A stretch of 64,000 bases of DNA from Amycolatopsis lexingtonensis (lineage in GTDB: Bacteria; Actinomycetota; Actinomycetes; Mycobacteriales; Pseudonocardiaceae): positions 1,366,501 to 1,430,500 of the forward strand of contig NZ_JADBEG010000001.1 of the NCBI RefSeq assembly GCF_014873755.1, written 5' to 3'. Positions 7,613 to 16,232 of this stretch are shown one piece after another. Each line of letters opens with the position of its first letter. Position 1 is the first letter of the stretch. A program made the position numbers and the translations under genes. The notes beneath the pieces are model-generated. The model was not told the origin of the DNA, ran no database searches, and saw only the letters and a list, made by a program, of their open reading frames with translations.

Positions 7613-10600
7613 GTGTCAGACTTCGCGGCGATGGTCACTCCAGCCGATCTCGCCGACCTGCTCGAGTGCGAGCACCGCAGCCTCCTCCACCAGGCCTGGG
7701 CCGCGGGACTGCCGGGAGCACCCCGCCCCGCCGACCAGGACCTGCCGGGCGACCGCACCGAACCGGCCCCCGAAGAAGCCGAAGCCACCCGGGAAGCGAT
7801 CCGCGCCGGGACACCGGTGATCCCCGGGGCCGTCCTGCGCGACGGGGACTTCACCGCCCGCGTCGGCTCGCTCGTCCGCACCCCCGAAGGCCGTTACGAG
7901 GTCCACGACACCCAGCCGGTCCGGCACGCGACGCCCGCCGCCGTGGTGCGGCTGACCGCCTGTGCCGACGCCCTCGGGGAGGCCGCCGGGCCGGACGTGC
8001 ACCTCGGGCTGAGTGACGGGACCACCCGGACGCTGCGCGTCGACGACTTCCGTCCCCTGGTCGACCGGCTGCGCACCCGCCTGCGCGACCGCACCCCGCG
8101 GCTGCCCGTCCCGCTGTGGGCCGACGAACGGCCCGCCTGCGCCGGCTGCGGGTTCGCGCGGCACTGCGCGTCGGCCCGGGAGGCCGACCGCGACCTCTCG
8201 CTCGTCGCCGGGATGCGCAGCGACCAGCGGCGCAAGCTCACCGCCGCCGGGCTGGGGTCGATCGACGCCCTCGCCGCCGCCGGGCCGGGCGACCGGCCGC
8301 GGGACCTGTCGGTGACGGCGTTCGCCGCCCTGCGCGCGCAGGCTGCGCTTCAGGTCCGGCAGGACGCCACCGGCGAGATCAGCTACGAGATCGTCGGCCC
8401 CGAGGAGCTGGCCGCGCTGCCGGCGCCCGCGCCGGGGGACGTGTTCGTGGATCTGGCCGGCGACCCGCACGCCCTCGCCGGCGAAGGGCTGGAGTACCTC
8501 TTCGGCGCGGTCACCGAGGACGAAGACCGGCGGTTCACCGCGTTCTGGGCGCACAGCCGGGCCCAGGAGAAGCGCGCCTTCGAGGAGTTCGTCGACTTCG
8601 CCGCCGCGCGCGTCGCCGAGCACCCCGGCTCGCACGTCTACCACTACGCGCCCTACGAGGTCACCGCGATCAAGCGGCTCGCGGCCGTGCACGGCACCCG
8701 CGAGGAGACCGTCGACCACCTGCTGCGCAGCGGCGCGGTCGTGGACCTGCACGCGGTCGTGCGCAAGGCGCTGCGCGTGTCTCAGCGGTCGTACTCGATC
8801 CGCCACCTCGAGCCGCTCTACCAGCCCGGCGCCCGCACCAAGACCGCCGTGTCGGACGTCGACGAGTACGAGGAGTACCTGGCGTTCGACCGGTCCGGTG
8901 AGCCGGAGCGCGCGGAAGAGGTGCTGCGGCGGATCGCCGAGGACACCGAGGACGACTGCGTCTCGGCCCAGCGGCTGTTCGGTTTCCTGCACCGCGTCCG
9001 CGCCGACGCCGGGATCGACGTCCCGGTACCGGCCGAGGAATCCGCCGAGGACGCCCTGCTGCGCGCGGCCGAAGAGGACGTCGCCGCCGAGCGGCGCGCC
9101 GAACGGGCCGCGCAGCTGGCCGCGCTGGTCGACCCGCTGCTCGAGGGCCTGCCGGACGACCCCGCGGACTTCACCGCGGACGACCGGGCCCGTGCGCTGC
9201 TGGCGGCGTCCGTCGGCTACCACCGCCGCGAGACCAACCCGGCCTGGTGGGAGTACTTCCGCCAGCTGGCCGCCCCGCTCGGCGACCTCGAGGTGGACAC
9301 CGCCTGCGCCGTCCCGGTGGCGCTGGAAGCGGGGGAGTGGGTGCCCCCGGCCGGGCGGGTGCGCACGGCGAAGCGGACGCTGCAGCTCGCCTGCGACCCG
9401 GACCGGCCGCACCCGTTCGCGCCCGGCGACGAGGTGCGGCTGCGCTACGGCGACACCGCCCGCGACGCCAAGGTCGTCGCCGCGTCGGCGGTCGAGCTGA
9501 CCGTGGAGGAGAGCAGCCCGCCCGACGCCACCACGAACGACCGGCCGACGGCGGTCCTGCCGGGCAGCCCGGTCCGGCCTTCGCCCAAGGACGAAGCGGT
9601 CGCCGAGCTCGCCCGGCTGACCGTCGAGACGCTGCCGGAGCTGCCGCGGCACCCCGGGATCGACCTGCTCCGCCGGACGCCGCCGCGGCTGCGCTGGGGC
9701 GCGGCGCTGCCCGAGCCGGGCCCGGACCTGGTTGCCACGGTGATCGACGCGGTCGAAGAGCTGGACGGCTCGACGCTGGCCGTCCAGGGCCCGCCGGGCG
9801 CGGGCAAGACCTACCTCGCCGGCCGGCTGATCGCCCGGCTCGTGCGCGCGGGCCGGACCGTCGCGGTCACCTCCACCAGCCACAAGGCCGTGGAAAACGT
9901 GCTGAGCGCGGCGAAGAAGAGCGCCCCGGACCTGCCGTGCGCCAAGCGCGCGAAGCGGACGCCGGACCCGGCGGCGCCGTGGGACCAGCCGAAGAGCAAC
10001 CCGGCGCTGGTCAAGTGGCGTGAAGAGCACGACACCGGCCACCTGGTGGGCGGGACGGCGTGGACGTTCGCCAACGCCGCGATCCGCGAAGAGCCCTTCG
10101 ACTACATGATCATCGACGAGGCGGGCCAGTTCGCCCTCGCCGACGCGCTCGCGGTGTCCGTGTGCGCCAAGAACGTCCTGCTGCTGGGCGATCCGCAGCA
10201 GCTGCCGCAGGTCGTGCAGGGCACCCACCCGGCGGGCGCGGAGGCCTCGGCGCTGGGCCACCTGATCGGCGAGGCCGACATCATGCCGCCCGAGCTGGGC
10301 TACTTCCTCGACGAGACGCGGCGGATGCACCCGGCCGTGTGCGCGCCGGTGTCGGAGCTGTCCTACGCCGGGCGCCTCCACTCGCACCCGTCCGCGGCCG
10401 ACCGCGGCATCGAAGGCGTCGAGCCGGGGCTGTACGTGGCCGAGGCCGACCACACCGGCAACACGACCCGGTCGGTCGAGGAAGCCGCCGTCGTCACCTC
10501 GATCGTCGCGCGGCTGCACGGCCGCGCGTGGACCGACCACGGCACGACCCGGCCGCTCACCGACGCCGACATCGTCGTGGTCGCGCCCTACAACCTGCAG

Positions 10601-10921
10601 GCGCGCACGGTGACCCGGGCGCTGGAGGAGGCCGGGTTCCCCGGGGTGCGGGTGGGCACGGTCGACCGGTTCCAGGGCCAGGAAGCACCCGTGGTGATCA
10701 CGACGATGACGTCGTCCTCGGCGGTCGACCTGCCCCGCGGCCTCGACTTCCTGCTCTCGCGCAACCGCCTCAACGTCGCGCTCTCGCGGGCGCAGGCGCT
10801 GGCGATCCTGGTGTGCTCACCCCGGCTGGTCGAGGCCGACATCCGGACGGTGGAGCAGATGCGGCTGGTCGCGGGCATGATCGGCCTGCTCACCGCGGCG
10901 CGGCCCTGGCCGGCCGGGTAG
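7613..10921 (+). CDS. TM0106-type RecB-like nuclease fused to a superfamily 1 helicase
   Basis: The 1102-aa protein has three parts. Residues 1-250 form a RecB/Cas4-like domain with four cysteines (C19, C176, C179, C185) placed as in iron-sulfur nucleases. About 270-400 is an RNase H-like exonuclease domain. About 690-1090 is a superfamily 1 helicase with Walker A QGPPGAGKT (725-733), DEAG (835-838), GDPQQ, TVDRFQGQE and RNRLNVALSRA. The helicase looks intact. The nuclease motifs do not: the usual VDFL, DTK and DIEGDP-type motifs read RVGSL (83-87), DTQ (99-101) and DLAGDP (280-285). GTG at 7613 is the first start; ATG at 7631 is an alternative. A role in DNA repair or defence is inferred from the family only. 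Confidence 0.85.
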   Translation: MSDFAAMVTPADLADLLECEHRSLLHQAWAAGLPGAPRPADQDLPGDRTEPAPEEAEATREAIRAGTPVIPGAVLRDGDFTARVGSLVRTPEGRYEVHDTQPVRHATPAAVVRLTACADALGEAAGPDVHLGLSDGTTRTLRVDDFRPLVDRLRTRLRDRTPRLPVPLWADERPACAGCGFARHCASAREADRDLSLVAGMRSDQRRKLTAAGLGSIDALAAAGPGDRPRDLSVTAFAALRAQAALQVRQDATGEISYEIVGPEELAALPAPAPGDVFVDLAGDPHALAGEGLEYLFGAVTEDEDRRFTAFWAHSRAQEKRAFEEFVDFAAARVAEHPGSHVYHYAPYEVTAIKRLAAVHGTREETVDHLLRSGAVVDLHAVVRKALRVSQRSYSIRHLEPLYQPGARTKTAVSDVDEYEEYLAFDRSGEPERAEEVLRRIAEDTEDDCVSAQRLFGFLHRVRADAGIDVPVPAEESAEDALLRAAEEDVAAERRAERAAQLAALVDPLLEGLPDDPADFTADDRARALLAASVGYHRRETNPAWWEYFRQLAAPLGDLEVDTACAVPVALEAGEWVPPAGRVRTAKRTLQLACDPDRPHPFAPGDEVRLRYGDTARDAKVVAASAVELTVEESSPPDATTNDRPTAVLPGSPVRPSPKDEAVAELARLTVETLPELPRHPGIDLLRRTPPRLRWGAALPEPGPDLVATVIDAVEELDGSTLAVQGPPGAGKTYLAGRLIARLVRAGRTVAVTSTSHKAVENVLSAAKKSAPDLPCAKRAKRTPDPAAPWDQPKSNPALVKWREEHDTGHLVGGTAWTFANAAIREEPFDYMIIDEAGQFALADALAVSVCAKNVLLLGDPQQLPQVVQGTHPAGAEASALGHLIGEADIMPPELGYFLDETRRMHPAVCAPVSELSYAGRLHSHPSAADRGIEGVEPGLYVAEADHTGNTTRSVEEAAVVTSIVARLHGRAWTDHGTTRPLTDADIVVVAPYNLQARTVTRALEEAGFPGVRVGTVDRFQGQEAPVVITTMTSSSAVDLPRGLDFLLSRNRLNVALSRAQALAILVCSPRLVEADIRTVEQMRLVAGMIGLLTAARPWPAG

Positions 10922-10922
10922 C

Positions 10923-11081
10923 TCAGCTCGGCGGTTCGGCCTCGCCGGCGTCCTCGTCGACGTCCTGGCCGCCGGGCCGTTTCCGGTCGGTCTCGGGGAT
11001 TTCGATGTCGAGGTCGACGTCCGGGGTGCCGGGCGGGCGGGGCACGTCGGGGCTGATGGGCTGGTGCTCGGCTTCGGTCAT
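10923..11081 (-). CDS. 52-aa acidic, disordered small protein
   Basis: A short ORF with strong third-position GC runs from ATG at 11081 to TGA at 10923. The product is rich in Asp, Glu and Pro, contains a PDVDLDIEIPETD segment, and lacks membrane or signal sequences. It sits tail to tail with the helicase gene, one base apart, and is divergent from the methyltransferase gene. Codon usage matches neighbouring genes, which supports coding. The function is unknown. Confidence 0.6.
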   Translation of the reverse strand: MTEAEHQPISPDVPRPPGTPDVDLDIEIPETDRKRPGGQDVDEDAGEAEPPS

Positions 11082-11178
11082 GCCGGGCGGTTACCCCGGC
11101 GGCCGCCGGTTCACGCCGGGTGCGGAAAGCGCCTTCCGGGGCTGGACCGCCGCGGCCGTTGCTGATATTCCTTCGCCC

Positions 11179-11997
11179 GTGCCCCTGGACGCGATCGACC
11201 TCCACAGCATCAACCCGTGGGAGGTGGCCTTCCTGCGCGAGGAGGTGGGCGCCTACTTCGCCCACGGCATCGACCTGGCCCCCGGCGCGACCGTCCTCGA
11301 CGTCGGCGCCAACGTCGGGGTCTTCTCCGCCGCCGTGTTCGAGCGCCTCGGCGGCGACGCGCGGATCTACGCCTTCGAACCGCTCCCGCCGCTGTTCGAA
11401 ACCCTGGACCGCAACGGCCGCGACTTCTTCGCGGAGCGGCTGACCGCGTTGCCGTACGGCCTCGCCGCCGCCGAGGACGAGCTCGACTTCAGCTACTTCC
11501 CGGCCGCGACCATCTTCTCGTCGTCGCTGCGGGACGAGAACAACATCGAGGTCGAGCGGCGCCGGGTGACCGCGAGCGTCGTCGAGATGATCCGCCGGGG
11601 CGGCCTCGGCGGCGGGCTCCGCCGGGTGCCCGCGCCCGTGCTGCGCGGCATCGTCGGGCGCAAGCTGCGGGTGATGCGGGAGCTCGAAACCCACCGCGTC
11701 CGGGTCCGGCCGCTCTCGGCGGTGCTCGACGAACACGGCATCGAGCGCGTGGACCTGCTCAAGGTGGACGTCGAAGGGGCCGAGCTCGACGTCCTGCGCG
11801 GTCTCGAAGACCGGCACTGGCCCCTGGTGCGGCAGGCGGTGGTCGAGGTCGAAGGCTGGCGCGAGCACCGCGAGACCGTCCGGGACGTCTTCACCGCGCG
11901 CGGGTTCACCGTCGAGGCGGTGCAGGACCCCGTCCAGGAGGCCGCCGACATCGGGATGGTGTTCGCGGTCAGCGGTACCCGAGCCAGTCGAGGTTGA
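11179..11997 (+). CDS. FkbM-family SAM-dependent methyltransferase
   Basis: The 272-aa protein has the class I methyltransferase motif I VLDVGANVGVFS (residues 39-50) and the characteristic FkbM motif LKVDVEGAELDVL near residue 195. FkbM relatives O-methylate sugars, polyketides or glycolipids; no substrate can be read from this context. GTG at 11179 is the first start in a coding context. A TATTCC-like -10 ends about seven bases before it, so the mRNA may be leaderless. The 3' end overlaps the convergent glycosidase gene by 29 bases. Confidence 0.85.
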   Translation: MPLDAIDLHSINPWEVAFLREEVGAYFAHGIDLAPGATVLDVGANVGVFSAAVFERLGGDARIYAFEPLPPLFETLDRNGRDFFAERLTALPYGLAAAEDELDFSYFPAATIFSSSLRDENNIEVERRRVTASVVEMIRRGGLGGGLRRVPAPVLRGIVGRKLRVMRELETHRVRVRPLSAVLDEHGIERVDLLKVDVEGAELDVLRGLEDRHWPLVRQAVVEVEGWREHRETVRDVFTARGFTVEAVQDPVQEAADIGMVFAVSGTRASRG

Positions 11998-13993
11998 TCC
12001 GGGCGGTGTCGCCGGGCGCGTAGGACAGCGTGAGCACCGGGTCCGGGCCGGTGACCGGGATGTCGGCGAAGGTCGCCGTGCCCCAGTCGTCCCAGCTGTC
12101 GGAGACCTTCGGGAAGCTCAGCTGCCGCAGCGGGCGGCCGTCGGCGGACAGCGTCATGGTGCGGGCGTCACCGTTGGCGTTGGCGTACCGGACGGTGAGC
12201 GTGCCGGTCGCCGGCGCGGTGGTGGTGCGGTGGATGGTGAAGGCCGACGCCGCGCCCTCGGCCCAGAGCCCGTCGACGAAGGCGCGGCCGGAGTAGCCGG
12301 TGTGGTTCACGTTCGTCTTGACCCCGCCGGTGTTGTGCGCGTCTTCGGCTTCGAGGTGCTCCGGATCGAGGCAGCCGCCGACGGTCCCGGCGGTGTCGGC
12401 GCAGCGGTCCTGGGCGTCGGGGACGCCGTCGCCGTCGCGGTCGCCCGCGGGTGCGCCGGTCAGGGTGATCTCGACGGTGTGCGCGCCGCCGAGCGTCGCC
12501 GGGAGTTCGGCCGGGGCGGGGCGGCCGTCGAGGGTGACCGAGCGGATCACGGTGCCCGCGCCGCGCAGCGTGACGGTGAGGTCCGCGGCCCGGTACCGCA
12601 GGTGCCGCAGGGTGACGTCGCCCCAGCCGCTGGGCAGGGTCGGGGCGAAGGTCAGGCCGCCGGGGCCGAACCGCAGCCCGAACAGTCCACTGTGGACCAT
12701 GTCGAGGAACGCGGTCGCCGACCACGTCTGGTCGGGCTCGGACCCCCAGTGGAACTTCACGGTGTCGCCGAGCCGCTGGTACCCGCCGTCGACGACCCCC
12801 GTGTTCCCGTTGTAGATCTCCCAGTAGCCGCTGTTGCCGCCGGCCAGCTTCGCCAGGCGCGTCGTTTCGGCGGCGAAGCCGTTCTGCTCGCCCTGCCCGG
12901 CCAGCGCTTTCGCCCACAGGCCCTGCACGAGCGGCCAGACGATCGCGTTGTGCCGGCCCGGCTGCGCGTCGGAGTAGCGCGCCCAGTTCGGGTAGGTGTC
13001 GGGCATGCCCCACGCCATTTCGCGGGCGTTGGCGACGATCGAGCGGGCCTGCGCGGGGTTCGCGACGCCGAAGAGCAGCGCGAACGCCAGCCCGGTGCCC
13101 TCCTGGTAGGCGCCGCGGGTGCCGTCGGCGAGCAGCTGGTAGTCGTACAGCCCGGTCTTCGGGTTCCAGAAGTTCCGGTTGATCGCTTTCTTCAGCGCGG
13201 TGGCCTTGGTGCGGTACGCGGCGGCTTCCGCGGCCGGCCGGCCCAGCTGCCCGGCCATGTTGGCGGCGTTGACGTAAGCCGCGTAGTAGACCTCGTTGGT
13301 GCTCAAGAACATCCCGCTCGCGACACCGGGCCAGGGCATGCTGCCGGTGCTGACCGATTCGGTGGCGTCGGCCGGGGGCGCGGGGTAGCCGGCGATGCCG
13401 TCGTTGAAGAACGACGCGCCGGTGAACAGCCCGTAGGTGCGGTTGAACCCGGCCGTGGTGGCGGCTTCCCGGATGGCCAGGGTGTTCTTCGTGGTGGTGT
13501 AGGCGTTTTCGAGGAACGCGCGGTCGCCGGTGACGAGGAAGTGGTGCCACGCGGCGGTCGCCCAGACGACCTGATCCCACTGCTGGTCGTCCTGCTGCAC
13601 GCGCAGCGCGCCGCCGCCGTCCTTGTCGACCACGGCCCACAAGGTGTTGCGCGCCAAGGCGGGGTCGAGCAGGCTCGTCGCGTTCCAGCTGTTGACCGAC
13701 GCGTCGCGCGTCCACGGCTGGTCGTAGCCGCCACCGGCGCGGACGAGGCCGGTGGCCGGGTCGAGCAGGCCGCTCTTGTCGTACTTCGGGTCGTAGCCGA
13801 TCGTGTTGGTGCGCGCCAGGTTGTCCAGTGCCGCGTCGTAGGCGGCGCCGTACAGCGCCTGGCTGCCGGGGTTCGCGAACTCGAGCGACGGGAGCGCCGC
13901 GGGAGCCGCCACCGCGGCTCCGGTGAGCACCCCGCACGCCGTCGCCACCACCAAGGCCGCCGCGCCGAACCGCCGCCGGACGTCGTTTGCCAT
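11969..13993 (-). CDS. secreted six-hairpin glycoside hydrolase with CBM35-like domain
   Basis: This 674-aa precursor has a signal peptide with an AVAAPAA-type cleavage region. An (alpha/alpha)6 barrel-like catalytic region covers about residues 45-490, with Trp-rich motifs such as GYDQPWTRDAS and WGSEPDQTWSAT. It is followed by a calcium-binding thrombospondin type 3 repeat (DRDGDGVPDAQDRC) and a C-terminal CBM6/35-like domain starting LEAEDAHNTGG. The catalytic part resembles amylo-glucosidase or MGH1-like hydrolases, but the exact GH family is unsure. ATG at 13993 follows GAAGGGG; an upstream ATG at 14035 lacks this support. It is divergent from the channel gene. Confidence 0.8.
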   Translation of the reverse strand: MANDVRRRFGAAALVVATACGVLTGAAVAAPAALPSLEFANPGSQALYGAAYDAALDNLARTNTIGYDPKYDKSGLLDPATGLVRAGGGYDQPWTRDASVNSWNATSLLDPALARNTLWAVVDKDGGGALRVQQDDQQWDQVVWATAAWHHFLVTGDRAFLENAYTTTKNTLAIREAATTAGFNRTYGLFTGASFFNDGIAGYPAPPADATESVSTGSMPWPGVASGMFLSTNEVYYAAYVNAANMAGQLGRPAAEAAAYRTKATALKKAINRNFWNPKTGLYDYQLLADGTRGAYQEGTGLAFALLFGVANPAQARSIVANAREMAWGMPDTYPNWARYSDAQPGRHNAIVWPLVQGLWAKALAGQGEQNGFAAETTRLAKLAGGNSGYWEIYNGNTGVVDGGYQRLGDTVKFHWGSEPDQTWSATAFLDMVHSGLFGLRFGPGGLTFAPTLPSGWGDVTLRHLRYRAADLTVTLRGAGTVIRSVTLDGRPAPAELPATLGGAHTVEITLTGAPAGDRDGDGVPDAQDRCADTAGTVGGCLDPEHLEAEDAHNTGGVKTNVNHTGYSGRAFVDGLWAEGAASAFTIHRTTTAPATGTLTVRYANANGDARTMTLSADGRPLRQLSFPKVSDSWDDWGTATFADIPVTGPDPVLTLSYAPGDTARINLDWLGYR

Positions 13994-14173
13994 GCGCGTA
14001 CCCCTTCGCACCGATCGCCGGAGCCAGTGCACCACGGAACGGCCGGATTTCCCGGGGAGCGGCGGGATCCTGTCCGTTTCTGTCCGGCGTCACGGTCGGA
14101 TAAAGACCGTTGTGTCCGGTCGCACCGTGTGATCGGGTGTCGGGACCGCGGTCGCGCTGAGTGAGGAGGGCCG

Positions 14174-15277
14174 GTGGCGTTCTTCCTTTCGCGGCTGTTC
14201 GCGCGCTGGGTCCTGACCCCCGGCCGCGGCTGGCTGCTGCCGGCCGCGGTGGTGCTCGTCGTGTTCGCGACCAGCTGGCCGCTGATGGTGCTGGCCGAGC
14301 CGGCGGGCAGTGAGCTGGTCCGGCCCGGCACGTACTGGTGGTACTTCGTCGTCACCGCGACCACGGTCGGGTACGGCGACTTCTCACCCGAAACCGTCTT
14401 CGGCCACGTCGTGGGCGTTTACGTCATCGTGGGTGGGATCGCGACCCTGACGACGGTGTTCACCAAGCTCGCTTCGGTGCTGGAACAGGCGAAGGGACGG
14501 CGGATGCAGGGGACGGAGGCGGTGCGCGCGAGCGGGCACACGGTGCTGATCGGGTACACCGCCGGGCGGACCGAGCGGATCGTGGCCCAGCTGCTGGCCG
14601 ACGGGGTGCCCGGGCTGGTGCTCTGCGCGGGGGAGGAGGTCGGGCTCCACCCGATGCCGGACCGGCCGGTGCAGTTCGTCCGCGGCGACCCGACGGCGGC
14701 CGACGTCCTGGCCAGGGCCGGCCTGGCGCGTGCGGCCGCGGTCCTGGTCGACGTGGCCGACGACAACGCCGCGCTGGCGGTTGCCGTCACGGTGGGCCAC
14801 GCCACGCCGTCCTCGCACGTCGTCGTGACGCTGCGGGACCTCGACCGGGCCGAGCTGGTCCGGTACGTCGACCCGCGGATCCGCTGCGTGCAGTGGCACA
14901 CGCCCCGGATGGTGACCGAGGAGCTGACGTCCCCGGGCATCACCGAGGTCTACGCCGAGCTGATGACGGCCGGGGGCGCCGACACGTTCTCGGTCACCCT
15001 GCCGGAGTCGCTCGGCCGGCTCCCCGCCGAACGCTGCCGCCTTGCGCTCGGCCGCTCGTACGGGGCGACGCTGCTGGCCGTGCGCACCGGCGCGGACCTG
15101 GAGGTCAACCCGGCCTGGGACGCCGAACTGCCGGCCGGTGCGGTGCTGTACTACGTCGGCCCGCGGCGGCTCACCGGCGCCGAGGTCGAGGCGGCCCTGC
15201 GGGGGGAGGTGGCCCCGCCGGGCGAGACGCTGCATACTGCAAGAATGCCGAGGAGGAAGCCGGGGGCCGCGAGGTGA
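14174..15277 (+). CDS. two-TM potassium channel with TrkA-N (RCK) domain
   Basis: The 367-aa protein has TM1 at about 20-40, a pore helix with the selectivity filter TVGYGD at 64-69, TM2 at about 77-98, then a Rossmann-type RCK domain (HTVLIGYTAG at about 123) and a C-terminal RCK subdomain. This is the layout of ligand-gated bacterial K+ channels such as MthK, which open on ligand binding to a cytoplasmic gating ring. GTG at 14174 follows GAGGAGGG at good spacing. Its TGA overlaps the next GTG, coupling it to a small membrane protein. Confidence 0.92.
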   Translation: MAFFLSRLFARWVLTPGRGWLLPAAVVLVVFATSWPLMVLAEPAGSELVRPGTYWWYFVVTATTVGYGDFSPETVFGHVVGVYVIVGGIATLTTVFTKLASVLEQAKGRRMQGTEAVRASGHTVLIGYTAGRTERIVAQLLADGVPGLVLCAGEEVGLHPMPDRPVQFVRGDPTAADVLARAGLARAAAVLVDVADDNAALAVAVTVGHATPSSHVVVTLRDLDRAELVRYVDPRIRCVQWHTPRMVTEELTSPGITEVYAELMTAGGADTFSVTLPESLGRLPAERCRLALGRSYGATLLAVRTGADLEVNPAWDAELPAGAVLYYVGPRRLTGAEVEAALRGEVAPPGETLHTARMPRRKPGAAR

Positions 15278-15651
15278 GCTCGCGCGAGGGCCCGTCGCGC
15301 CGGAAATTCGGCCGGATCGACCCGTACTGCCTGATGGCCGTGCTGCCGGTGCTGCTGGTGGCCGGCATCCTCGGTGCCCTGGTCAACGTACTGCTGGGGC
15401 TGGGCTGCGCGGTCTTCGCGGGCCTGATCCTGCTGTTCGACTCGTGGGCCAACCGCCCCGGCCCGCTCCCGCCGGAACCCGAACCCGCGCCCCGCCCGGT
15501 CCGCCGGGCCCAGGCGAGGCCGCCGGCCCGCGAACCCGGCCGCCCGCCGGTCCGCCAGCAGGCCCGCGGACCGCGTCCGCCCACCGGCCGGGCCCCGGCT
15601 CCGGCCCGCGCCCCGGTCCGCCGCGCGGGACCCCCGCCCGCCGCCCGCTGA
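15274..15651 (+). CDS. small membrane protein with Pro/Arg-rich tail
   Basis: This 125-aa protein begins with a GTG that overlaps the channel stop codon as GTGA and follows GAGGAGGAAG. Residues about 20-57 form two closely spaced hydrophobic helices. The rest is a Pro/Arg/Ala-rich, probably disordered and strongly basic tail. No family is recognised. Tight coupling to the potassium channel suggests an accessory or regulatory subunit, which is inference. The gene ends just before the long inverted repeat at 15674-15736. Confidence 0.7.
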   Translation: MSSREGPSRRKFGRIDPYCLMAVLPVLLVAGILGALVNVLLGLGCAVFAGLILLFDSWANRPGPLPPEPEPAPRPVRRAQARPPAREPGRPPVRQQARGPRPPTGRAPAPARAPVRRAGPPPAAR

Positions 15652-15673
15652 GCGCCGCCGGCGTTCGGCTGGC

Positions 15674-15736
15674 CAAACGTCTTGAATGAGTCATTCAGGA
15701 CCTCCGAAGACCTGAATGAGTCATTCAAGACGTTTG
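15674..15736. terminator. 26-bp-arm inverted repeat between convergent genes
   Basis: CAAACGTCTTGAATGAG and onwards forms 26-bp arms (15674-15699 and 15711-15736) with one central mismatch and an 11-base loop. Each arm is itself a copy of the TGAATGASTCATTCA repeat seen at 7.2-7.5 kb. It lies between the convergent small membrane gene and dinB and contains the dinB stop codon. A bidirectional terminator is the natural reading. No U-tract follows, as is common in actinobacteria. Confidence 0.7.
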
Positions 15737-16228
15737 TGGAACGCTGTCGGCCAGGATCTGTTCGCGCAGGATGTCCGCGTGCCCGCAGTGCTGGGCCAGC
15801 TCCCGGAGCACCTGCAGGTACACCCAGCGAAGCGTGCGCGGCCCGGTCCGGTGCCCGGTCACGACCACGTCCAGCGGCCGGTCCGCCACCACCTTCCGGG
15901 CCGTGGCACAGGCTTCCCGGTGGGCCGCGGTGACCGAGGCGACGGTGTCGTCGTCGGCGAGCCGGAACGACTCGTCCGGGTTCGGGACCAGGCCGAGCTC
16001 CGCGCGGGACGTGCCGCCGACGCACTCTTCGAACCACACGCGCTGCATCCACGTCACGTGCTTGAGCAGCCCGAGCAAGGTCGTCGCCGAGGGGACGAGC
16101 CGGCGGCGGGCCTGCTCCTCGGTGAGGCCGTCGAGGGCGGCCTGGATGGCGCCGCGGTGTTCCTCGATGAAGGCCTCGAGCTGGACGCGTTCGCCGTCGA
16201 GCGGCACTTCGAACGAACTCACCGGCAT
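15725..16228 (-). CDS. DinB/DUF664-family metalloprotein
   Basis: The 167-aa protein is a four-helix-bundle DinB-type fold with the three expected metal-ligand histidines H57 (LKHV), H147 and H150 (AQHCGHADI). The family includes mycothiol- and bacillithiol-dependent transferases, and in actinobacteria many members use mycothiol. The substrate is unknown. It begins four bases after the APC permease stop on the same strand and could be co-transcribed with it. The stop codon lies inside the palindromic terminator. Confidence 0.85.
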   Translation of the reverse strand: MPVSSFEVPLDGERVQLEAFIEEHRGAIQAALDGLTEEQARRRLVPSATTLLGLLKHVTWMQRVWFEECVGGTSRAELGLVPNPDESFRLADDDTVASVTAAHREACATARKVVADRPLDVVVTGHRTGPRTLRWVYLQVLRELAQHCGHADILREQILADSVPQTS

Positions 16229-16232
16229 CTCC

